This document shows, one piece after another, positions 41,986 through 48,820 of a stretch of 64,000 nt of DNA. Position 1 is the first letter of the stretch, and each line of letters opens with the position of its first letter. Source of the DNA: Nocardioides sp. SYSU D00065 (lineage in GTDB: Bacteria > Actinomycetota > Actinomycetes > Propionibacteriales > Nocardioidaceae); contig NZ_JAFMSX010000003.1 in assembly GCF_017916425.1 (NCBI RefSeq), positions 1-64,000 on the forward strand, in the 5' to 3' direction. The translations under genes and the position numbers were made by a program. A model generated the notes under the pieces. It did no database searches. It had not been told where the DNA came from and worked only from the letters and a program-made list of their open reading frames with translations.

Positions 41986-43647
41986 ATGGGAGCGCCCGCG
42001 ATCATCATCGCCTCCGCCCACCACGCCGACGCGCTGGCCGAGGGCTTCGCCCGCTACGAGCGGGAGTACGACGTACGCGTGGTCGGCGACGAGATCGCCG
42101 CCAAGGCGACGGCCAAGGAACTGCTCGGAGCCGGCGGGCAGGTGGCGCTGTTCGTGATCGACACCGACCACGACCGGGACCGGCTCTACGCCCTGGTGGG
42201 CGGCACCCGCCAGGTCGTGCCGACGGCGCGCCGGTTGATCGTGTCGCACGTGAGCCGGTTCAGCGAGGACAACCACACCTTCCGGCACGCGGTCGCCACC
42301 GGCAAGGTCGACGCCCTGCTGCTGATCCCGCAGGGACCGCGCGACGAGGAGTTCCACGGGGCGGTCGGTGAGCTGCTCAACGAGTGGAACGCGACCGTGG
42401 CCGCGCCCGTCGTCGAGAGCGTGCGGATCGTCGCGCCCGAGAAGGACGGCCTCGTCCGCGAGCTGCTCGACTACCTGGCCCGCATCGGCATGCCGGCCGG
42501 CGTGCACCACCCCGACAGCAAGGTCGGCCGCGAGGTGATGGCGGCCTGTCCCGAGGACGAGGGCCGGTGGCCGGTGGTGTCGTCGGTGGTGGGCTGGTGC
42601 GGGCACTGCCCGAGCGTGCGGGCCCTCGCCAATCAGCTCTACGGCCGTCCCGACGACATCGAGGTCGACGACGTGGTCGACCTGGTCGTGGTCGGCGCCG
42701 GACCTGCCGGGCTCGCCGCGTGCGTGTACGCCTCCAGCGAGGGGCTCACGACGGTGTGCCTGGAGTCGGAGGCGATCGGCGGTCAGGCGGGCACCAGCTC
42801 GATGATCCGCAACTACCTCGGCTTCCCGCGCGGCATCTCCGGCATGCGGCTCGCCCAGCGCGCCCGCGGGCAGGCGCTTCGCTTCGGCACCCGGTTCTTC
42901 ACCGGCTGGCCGGCCACCGGGCTCACCCCGGCCACCGACGGCGGCCACCACGTGGTCCACACCGACGGCGGCGACGTGCGCGCCCGCTCCGTCCTCATCG
43001 CCACCGGCGTGGACTACCGGCGCCTGGGGGTGGCGTCGCTGGAGGAGCTCGTCGGCCGCGGGGTCTACTACGGCGCCGCGATGGCGGCAGCGCGCGAGCT
43101 CGCGGACGACCACGTCGTGATCGTCGGCGGTGGCAACTCGGCCGGCCAGGCGGCGATCCACGCGGCCCGGTTCGCCCGCAGCGTCACGCTCGTCGTCCGT
43201 CGCCGCGACCTCACCGCGACCATGTCGTCGTACCTCATCAACGAGATCGAGTGGAACCCGCGGGTCACGGTGCGCGGCTCGACACGGGTGGTCGACGGTG
43301 GTCCCGACGACGTCGGGCACCTGGCGTGGGTGGACATGGAGGACGTCGAGACGGGCGCGCGCGAGCGGGTGGAGGCGCGCGGTCTCTTCCTGCTGCTCGG
43401 CGCGGCACCCGAGTGCGGGTGGCTGCCCGAGGTGGTGCTGCGCGACGAGCGGGGCTTCCTGCTGACCGGCCGCGACATCCCCCGCGAGCGCTGGGTCGAG
43501 GACGTGCCGCCGGAGGACCTGGCCACCACGGTGCCGGGAGTGTTCGCGGGCGGCGACATCAGGTCCGGCTCGATGAAGCGGGTGGCGTCGGCGACCGGCG
43601 AGGGCGCCTCGGTGGTGTCGTCGGTGCACGCCTGGCTGGGCCAGTAG
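41986..43647 (+). CDS. fused receiver-like/thioredoxin-like/FAD oxidoreductase (TrxR-like) protein
   Basis: 553 residues from ATG 41986. Residues 1-140 resemble a receiver fold (PAIIIASAHHADALAEGFARYEREYDVRVVG; IDTDHDRDRLYALV). Residues 140-225 are thioredoxin-like and contain WCGHC at 204-208, the dithiol motif of protein disulfide isomerase. From 230 comes a thioredoxin-reductase-like FAD domain (LVVVGAGPAGLAACVYA, GGQAG, VVIVGGGNSAGQAA for NADPH, GVFAGGDIR for FAD). The reductase's own CxxC is replaced (GVYYGAAMA), so any disulfide chemistry must use Cys205/Cys208. A TACGCT box lies seven bases before the start. Confidence 0.85.
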   Translation: MGAPAIIIASAHHADALAEGFARYEREYDVRVVGDEIAAKATAKELLGAGGQVALFVIDTDHDRDRLYALVGGTRQVVPTARRLIVSHVSRFSEDNHTFRHAVATGKVDALLLIPQGPRDEEFHGAVGELLNEWNATVAAPVVESVRIVAPEKDGLVRELLDYLARIGMPAGVHHPDSKVGREVMAACPEDEGRWPVVSSVVGWCGHCPSVRALANQLYGRPDDIEVDDVVDLVVVGAGPAGLAACVYASSEGLTTVCLESEAIGGQAGTSSMIRNYLGFPRGISGMRLAQRARGQALRFGTRFFTGWPATGLTPATDGGHHVVHTDGGDVRARSVLIATGVDYRRLGVASLEELVGRGVYYGAAMAAARELADDHVVIVGGGNSAGQAAIHAARFARSVTLVVRRRDLTATMSSYLINEIEWNPRVTVRGSTRVVDGGPDDVGHLAWVDMEDVETGARERVEARGLFLLLGAAPECGWLPEVVLRDERGFLLTGRDIPRERWVEDVPPEDLATTVPGVFAGGDIRSGSMKRVASATGEGASVVSSVHAWLGQ

Positions 43648-43753
43648 GGCGCGAAGGCGGACGCACGCACCCCTCGGTGGGTGGTACGCCGGTTCCTCCC
43701 GGCGCACACTCGGACCCACGGCTGCCCGGCCGGCTGACTCCGAGGAGGGACCC

Positions 43754-43963
43754 GTGGGACGACTGATCGGCATTCTGCTCGTCATCTGGCTCGTCATCGG
43801 CGCGTTCGCCGCCTACCAGCGCGGCTACTTCGAGGACACGAGGACGAACTGCTCCGAGGCGAGCGACATCGCCCTCAACGTCGTCGCGGGGCCGCTCAAC
43901 TACGTCGGGCTCAACCCCGAGGTGGAGTGCGCCGACGTCGACGTGCCGGAGCCCAGCAAGTAG
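43754..43963 (+). CDS. small membrane-anchored protein
   Basis: 69 residues from GTG 43754, with GGAGGG upstream. One N-terminal hydrophobic helix (LIGILLVIWLVIGAFAAY) followed by a polar tail with two cysteines (TNCSEAS and VECADV). No family recognised; it may be exported with the tail outside. Confidence 0.7.
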   Translation: MGRLIGILLVIWLVIGAFAAYQRGYFEDTRTNCSEASDIALNVVAGPLNYVGLNPEVECADVDVPEPSK

Positions 43964-44059
43964 GTCGGCGCGGCGGGCCGAACGCCGTCGGCTCAGCACC
44001 GGAGCAGCACGCCCGAAGGGGCCTGGACAGGGCGACGCGACGGGAGCAGGGTGGCGGGC

Positions 44060-45154
44060 ATGCGACGACTCGGAACCACCGCCCTGACCGCGGCCCTCGC
44101 CCTGGCCCTGACCGCGAGCGCCACGTCCGCGACGAGCTCGGCCGCCGCGCCGTCCGCCGCCCCGACCTCGAAGGCTGACCCCTTCGACGCCTGGACCGAG
44201 ACGGTCGTCGACGCCGACCAGAACCTCCGCGGCCTCGTCGCGGTCAGCCGCAGGGAGGCGTGGGTGACCGGCGAGAGCCTGACCGACGGCGGGCCCGCCC
44301 GCGTGTACCGCACCACCGACCGTGGCGAGACCTGGACCGACGTCAGCCCGGACGCGACCGAGGGGCTGTCCTTCCGCGACGTCGAGGTCAGCGGAGGCGT
44401 CGCGCACGTCCTCGCCATCGGTCCCGGCGAGGCCTCGCGCATCTATCGCTCGACCGACGGCGGGACGTCGTGGACCGAGCCGTTCCGCAACACCGACGAA
44501 GCGGCGTTCTACGACTGCATGGCCTTCTACCCCGGCGGCCGCAAGGGCCTCGTCGTCAGCGACCCGGTCGACGGCAAGCTGCGCATCCTCTCCACGAGCG
44601 ACCGCGGCCGTACGTGGTCGGTCCTGGCCGATCGCGGGATGCCCCGCTCCGCCGGCGAGTTCGGCTTCGCCGCCAGCGGCGACTGCCTCGTCACCGCCGG
44701 CAAGACGGCCTTCCTCATCACCGGCGGCAAGAAGTCGCGGGTGCTGCGCTCCGACGACCGCGGCCTGACCTGGACCGCCGTCCGCTCCGGCATCCCGGCC
44801 GGTGAGGCCGCGGGCGGGTTCGCCGGCGACTTCGCCTCGCCCCGGCGCGGCATCGCCGTCGGCGGCGACTTCGCGGACCCGAAGGACACGACGGACAACG
44901 TCGCCTGGACCCGCGACGGCCGCACGTGGGCCCTCGGGGAGAGCCTGACCCACGTCGGCGAGGACGTCTCCTACCTCCGCGGCTGGCGCCACGCCGTCGC
45001 GACCGGCGACTACGACGGCTCGGCCGGCTCGAGCCTGACGCGCGACGGCGGCCGGACCTGGACCCGGGTGAGCAGGCTCGGCTACCACGCGATCGACTGC
45101 ACCGCGCAGGTGTGCTGGGCCGCGGGCAGCGAGGGACGCGTCGGCCGCGGCTGA
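44060..45154 (+). CDS. secreted BNR/Ycf48-like beta-propeller protein
   Basis: 361 residues from ATG 44060; GTG at 44051 would add three. A signal peptide (LGTTALTAALALALTASATSA) is followed by a propeller of repeated Asp-box-like units: VYRTTDRGETWTDV, IYRSTDGGTSWTEP, LSTSDRGRTWSVL, LRSDDRGLTWTAV, SLTRDGGRTWTRV. Such sialidase-fold or Ycf48-like repeats occur in oxidoreductase assembly factors and secreted hydrolases; no catalytic residues can be claimed here. Exported, function unknown. Confidence 0.82.
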   Translation: MRRLGTTALTAALALALTASATSATSSAAAPSAAPTSKADPFDAWTETVVDADQNLRGLVAVSRREAWVTGESLTDGGPARVYRTTDRGETWTDVSPDATEGLSFRDVEVSGGVAHVLAIGPGEASRIYRSTDGGTSWTEPFRNTDEAAFYDCMAFYPGGRKGLVVSDPVDGKLRILSTSDRGRTWSVLADRGMPRSAGEFGFAASGDCLVTAGKTAFLITGGKKSRVLRSDDRGLTWTAVRSGIPAGEAAGGFAGDFASPRRGIAVGGDFADPKDTTDNVAWTRDGRTWALGESLTHVGEDVSYLRGWRHAVATGDYDGSAGSSLTRDGGRTWTRVSRLGYHAIDCTAQVCWAAGSEGRVGRG

Positions 45155-45184
45155 CCCGGCGGGGACGCTGGCTAGGCTCGGGCC

Positions 45185-45496
45185 GTGCCCGCCCTGACCC
45201 GCGTCCCCACCGCTCCCGTCCTCGCCGCCGGGCTGCTCGGCGGCTTCACCGTCGCCCAGCGCACCGGCGTACGCCCCCTCGGCGCCGCCGCGATGCTCGG
45301 CGCCAACGCCGCTGCCGCGCCGGCGTGGTACGCCGTGGGCGGCGCGCCCCTCGCGGCCGGTCTGTCCGCGGCGTACTGGACCGCGATGGGCGTCTCGCAC
45401 CCGCTGGCCAAGAGGGTCGGCACCTGGCCGGCCGTCCTCGGCGTGACGGCCGCCGCGGCCGGAGCCGCCTGGGTCCTCGCCGACCGCCGGTCCTGA
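45185..45496 (+). CDS. small membrane protein of unknown function
   Basis: 103 residues from GTG 45185. Alanine- and glycine-rich with about three hydrophobic helices (PVLAAGLLGGFTVAQ, GAAAMLGANAAAAPAWYAVG, PAVLGVTAAAAGAAWVLA). No signature found. TAGGCT ends six bases before the start, so it probably has its own leaderless promoter. Confidence 0.65.
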   Translation: MPALTRVPTAPVLAAGLLGGFTVAQRTGVRPLGAAAMLGANAAAAPAWYAVGGAPLAAGLSAAYWTAMGVSHPLAKRVGTWPAVLGVTAAAAGAAWVLADRRS

Positions 45497-45570
45497 CCGC
45501 CGCCTTCGCGCCTGCGCCTGTCCCGCCTGCCTGTCCACGCCTGCGCCTGAGCCTGACCCGCCTGCCTGTC

Positions 45571-45650
45571 CATCAAGGTATGTCGGTCAACAGGCACTTC
45601 CCCCGGCGAACTCCGCGAGGGAAGTGCCCATCCGGCGACATACCGTGATG
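45571..45650. repeat. palindromic repeat family B, copy B1
   Basis: Outer arms CATCAAGGTATGTCG (45571-45585) and CGACATACCGTGATG (45636-45650) pair with one mismatch. Inner arms GGCACTTCCC (45593-45602) and its complement (45619-45628) pair perfectly. It is preceded by two degenerate GCCTGCCTGTCCA-type tandem units (about 45509-45570). A relative is at 46122. Confidence 0.8.
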
Positions 45651-45736
45651 TACGTGCGGCGCGTGGGGCAGCGTGCCGCGACCACGTCCGCATGATGCGG
45701 TCGACGAACGCCGCCCGGCCGCAGCACCCGCCGAGG

Positions 45737-45973
45737 TCAGTCCTCAGGCAGGTCGGCGAAGGCCTGCTTCATGTCCCGGTACCACCCGAGCGACCGCTTC
45801 GGGTGCCGCCAGCGAGCCTTCATCTCGTCGCGGGCCGGCTGGTGGGCGGCGTCCCCCTCCTTCTCGGCCTGCTTGAGGTGCGCGTCCTGGGCGACGATCA
45901 CGTCGTCGTGGGTCTCCCCGCGGTGGGCGAGGTCGCACGGGCCGCCGAGCTGGCGGCAGGTCATGGTCTTCAT
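45737..45973 (-). CDS. DUF1059 family protein
   Basis: 78 residues from ATG 45973, preceded by AGGAG. It opens MKTMTCRQLGGPCDLAHRGETHDDVIVAQDAHLKQAEKEGD, the DUF1059 pattern with conserved Cys and His residues. The C-terminal half is a charged helix. These small proteins are widespread in actinobacteria and archaea; no function is established. It lies between the two family B repeats, and neighbours on both sides are transcribed towards or away from it without close linkage. Confidence 0.82.
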   Translation of the reverse strand: MKTMTCRQLGGPCDLAHRGETHDDVIVAQDAHLKQAEKEGDAAHQPARDEMKARWRHPKRSLGWYRDMKQAFADLPED

Positions 45974-46121
45974 CTGCTCTCCTGAGGTCGGTGCTGGAAC
46001 GGTGTGCGGGTCGGTGTGCGGGTCGACCCACAGAAGTCTGACGCCCGGACGACCGTCGATGTGACCGTCGGCGTACCCCGTGGCGCGCCGCCGGGGTGCC
46101 CGACGCGGGGTGCCTGTACGC

Positions 46122-46198
46122 CGACATCCCTTGATGAACGGGCACTTCCCGGGCTGAATTCGCCGGGGGAAGTGCCCATTCGCCGACATGCCGTGATG
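46122..46198. repeat. palindromic repeat family B, copy B2
   Basis: Inner arms GGGCACTTCCC (46140-46150) and its complement (46167-46177) match those of B1. The outer arms CGACATCCCTTGATG (46122-46136) and CGACATGCCGTGATG (46184-46198) are in direct instead of inverted order, so the left arm is flipped relative to B1. Confidence 0.75.
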
Positions 46199-46239
46199 AA
46201 GCAACACGGAGGCGCGGGCCCGACCCAGAACGGCGGCCG

Positions 46240-47097
46240 CTAGCCGGGCCCGGCCTTCACCGCCGCGCCGGTACGGCGCACGACCCGCCCGAGCACGTGG
46301 GGGTCGGCCCGGAAGGTGATGCCCGCGACGCGGCCCCGCTCGACGGTGAAGTCGAAGACGACGGCAGCGGCGCCGCGGTGGAACCACGCCGAGCCCGGCC
46401 GGTCGTCGACGAAGACGGGCAGCGCCGCATGCGCGCTGCCGTTGAAGAACGCCGCCACCTCGCCACGCCCCTCGATCGAGGCCGGGGTGCCGGCGAGGAT
46501 CGCGGCCTCGTCGGCGCCGACGACAGCATCGGGGGCGAGCAGCTGCAGCAACCGGTCCAGGTCGCCCCCGCGCGCCGCGGCCATGAAGGCGTCCACGACC
46601 TCCCAGTCGGCGAGTGCGTCCTCGGCGGCCGGCTGGGCGACCTTCGAGCGCGCCCGTGAGGCGAGCTTGCGCGCCGCAGCAGGCGTCGTGTCGAGGACCG
46701 CGGCGATGGTGGCGAACTCGAAGCCGAAGCTGTCGTGCAGCACGAACGCCACCCGTTCCCGGGGCGTGAGGCGGTCGATCACCGCCTGCAGCGCGATCCC
46801 GACGGTGTCGGCCAGAGCGACGTCGTCGGCCGGATCAGGTGCGGTCTCCGCGACGTCGACCTCGTCGACCGGCACGGGAGTGCGCGCGCGGAGCCGGTCG
46901 AGGCACAGCCGCGTGGTCACCGTGGTCAACCACGCGGGCAGGCTGTCGATCGCGGTCTGGTCGCGGCTCACCGTCCGCTCCAGGCGCAGCCACGCCTGCT
47001 GGACGACGTCCTCGGCCTCCGCGTGATCGGCCAGCACCCGGGTTGCGATGCTCAGCAGTCGCGGCCGCTCGGCCTCGAAGATCTCCGTCTGGTCCAT
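46240..47097 (-). CDS. ECF sigma factor, SigJ/ECF41-like, with SnoaL-type C-terminal domain
   Basis: 285 residues from ATG 47097, chosen for GGAGGG just upstream. Sigma-2 region: FEAERPRLLSIATRVLADHAEAEDVVQQAWLRLER; sigma-4: LTPRERVAFVLHDSFGFEFATIAAVLDTTPAAARKLASRARSKV. The C-terminal third (residues about 170-285) is a SnoaL-like domain with DAFMAAARGGDLDRLLQLLAPD, the extension typical of SigJ/ECF41 factors that act without a separate anti-sigma factor and are tuned by this domain. No adjacent carboxymuconolactone-type target gene is seen. Confidence 0.9.
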   Translation of the reverse strand: MDQTEIFEAERPRLLSIATRVLADHAEAEDVVQQAWLRLERTVSRDQTAIDSLPAWLTTVTTRLCLDRLRARTPVPVDEVDVAETAPDPADDVALADTVGIALQAVIDRLTPRERVAFVLHDSFGFEFATIAAVLDTTPAAARKLASRARSKVAQPAAEDALADWEVVDAFMAAARGGDLDRLLQLLAPDAVVGADEAAILAGTPASIEGRGEVAAFFNGSAHAALPVFVDDRPGSAWFHRGAAAVVFDFTVERGRVAGITFRADPHVLGRVVRRTGAAVKAGPG

Positions 47098-47193
47098 GGC
47101 CACCCTCCGTCGCGTGCATCATCCCAATCCTTCGATGAGCGGGGGCCCGGACATGTGACCGCCCGGCTGGGTCGCCTCCCGCACACTGGGACC

Positions 47194-48279
47194 ATGGACG
47201 GCCCCTGGCGGCGACGCGCCGCTGCACTGGCGACCCTGCCCCTCCTGGCTGCCTGCTCCGGCTCGCCCGAGGAAGGGGAGCCGTCACCGTCCCCCACCGC
47301 ATCGTCGAGCTCTGCGAGCCAGACGCCGACAGGCGAACCCAGCGAGTCGCCCAGCGAGTCGCCGGCAGCACCGGCACCCCCGCCCCACCCGATCTCGGTG
47401 GCCGCCCTCGCCGCCGCGGACCTCACGGGAGGCGGCCTGCGGCTCGGGGCCGTACGTGAGCGCACGGCGGCCTACACGTCGTACGACGTCACCTTCGCCT
47501 CGACGACCGCCGGCCGCGGCACCGCGCCCCTTCGGATCAGCGGCGTGCTCAACGTGCCGACCGGCCGGGGGCCCTTCCCAGCCGTGGTGCTCGCCCACGG
47601 CTACATCGACCCGTCGTACTACGTCCGCGGGCAGGGGATGACCCGTGAGCGCGGCTTCCTGGCCGAGCGCGGCTTCGTCGCCCTGCACGTCGACTACCGC
47701 AACCACGCCGAGTCCGGCGACGACCCGCGCGTCGAGCAGGCCGTCCGGCTGGGCTACTCCGCCGACGTCGTCGCCGCCGCCCAGGCGCTGCGGGACTCCC
47801 CGGACGTACGCGTCGACGCCGACCGCGTCGCCCTGTTCGGCCGCTCGATGGGCGGCGGGGTCATGCTCAAGGCACTCGCCGCCGAGCCCGGCCTCTTCGC
47901 AGCAGGCGTCGGCTGGGCATCCGTGTCCAGCCTGGAGGCCGAGAACTTCGACCAGTTCCAGCGCCCGGACGCGCCGCTCGCGCAGCTCGAGGCGGGCTTC
48001 CGGGGTCGCCACGGCCCGCCCGGCGAGCACCCGGAGTTCTGGCGCGGCGTCTCCTCGCGCCCGCACTTCGACCAGGTCACCGAGCCCGTGCTGCTGGTGC
48101 ACGGCCGCTTCGACGACACGTGTCCGCCGCGCTGGGCGAGCGCGACGCACCGGGCGCTGACGCGGGCGGGGGTGGACTCCACCCTCGAGTGGTACGACGA
48201 CGGGCACGCCTTCGGGCCCGCCTTCGTCGCCGCGATGGACCGCACCGTCCGCTTCCTGCAGGCTCGGATGCCCGCCTGA
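47194..48279 (+). CDS. lipoprotein alpha/beta hydrolase (S9/dienelactone-hydrolase-like)
   Basis: 361 residues from ATG 47194. The lipobox LLAAC at residues 17-21 predicts a surface lipoprotein; a Ser/Pro/Glu-rich linker follows (to about residue 65). The hydrolase domain has GFLAERGFVALHVDYR, the nucleophile GRSMGGGVM, an Asp in HGRFDDTCPP and the catalytic His in DDGHAFGP. Probably an outward-facing esterase or peptidase. CACACT ends six bases before the start. It lies 36 bases before another small lipoprotein gene. Confidence 0.87.
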   Translation: MDGPWRRRAAALATLPLLAACSGSPEEGEPSPSPTASSSSASQTPTGEPSESPSESPAAPAPPPHPISVAALAAADLTGGGLRLGAVRERTAAYTSYDVTFASTTAGRGTAPLRISGVLNVPTGRGPFPAVVLAHGYIDPSYYVRGQGMTRERGFLAERGFVALHVDYRNHAESGDDPRVEQAVRLGYSADVVAAAQALRDSPDVRVDADRVALFGRSMGGGVMLKALAAEPGLFAAGVGWASVSSLEAENFDQFQRPDAPLAQLEAGFRGRHGPPGEHPEFWRGVSSRPHFDQVTEPVLLVHGRFDDTCPPRWASATHRALTRAGVDSTLEWYDDGHAFGPAFVAAMDRTVRFLQARMPA

Positions 48280-48315
48280 CGGGAGCCATCGGGCAGCGGC
48301 TCGCGTCCCACTGAC

Positions 48316-48711
48316 ATGCGCCGCCGTACGCCGCCCGTCCTCGCGACCGCCCTCCTCGCCCTGGTGGTGACCGGCTGCGGCGCCGGGGAGCGGGCCACCG
48401 AGGTCGCCACCGACGCCCGGGACCTCTCCACCGCGTCCCTGGAGCCGACCACCCTGTCGCAGCCGACCCAGGGCACGACCGTCCCCCCGAGCGAGGGACT
48501 GGAGAAGGTGCGCGTCGTGGGGGAGGTCGCGCAGGTGGGCAACTGCACCGTCGTCGAGGACGACAACGCCATCACCTGGACGATCACCGGCGACCGCGCA
48601 GCCAGCCTGGAGGTGGGCGACCGGGTGCAGGTGACCGGGACGCCGGACCTGGTGGCGCTGGGGTGCGGCGGTCCGGTCGTCCGGGCGTCGGTCGTCACCG
48701 TCGTCGGCTGA
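48316..48711 (+). CDS. small lipoprotein
   Basis: 131 residues from ATG 48316. Signal peptide with lipobox VVTGC. The mature part has an acidic-to-neutral linker followed by an OB-fold-like beta domain (VRVVGEVAQVGNCTVVEDDNAITWTITGDRAASLEVGDRVQVTGTPDL) like small nucleic-acid-binding or NfeD-type barrels. Function unknown. Probably cotranscribed with the preceding hydrolase lipoprotein; a strong hairpin follows. Confidence 0.8.
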   Translation: MRRRTPPVLATALLALVVTGCGAGERATEVATDARDLSTASLEPTTLSQPTQGTTVPPSEGLEKVRVVGEVAQVGNCTVVEDDNAITWTITGDRAASLEVGDRVQVTGTPDLVALGCGGPVVRASVVTVVG

Positions 48712-48730
48712 CGCGGGCGCGGGCGCACGA

Positions 48731-48761
48731 AGGGGCCGGGAGCTGTCGGCTCCCGGCCCCT
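48731..48761. terminator. bidirectional hairpin terminator
   Basis: AGGGGCCGGGAGC (48731-48743) pairs perfectly with 48749-48761 around a TGTCG loop, a 13-bp stem. It lies just past the small lipoprotein and before the end of the convergent M6 protease gene. Confidence 0.82.
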
Positions 48762-48820
48762 CTGTGGACGGGTTCTGTGAACGGGTTGTGCGAACCGTCG
48801 CGCGGACGGTCAGCCCGTGA

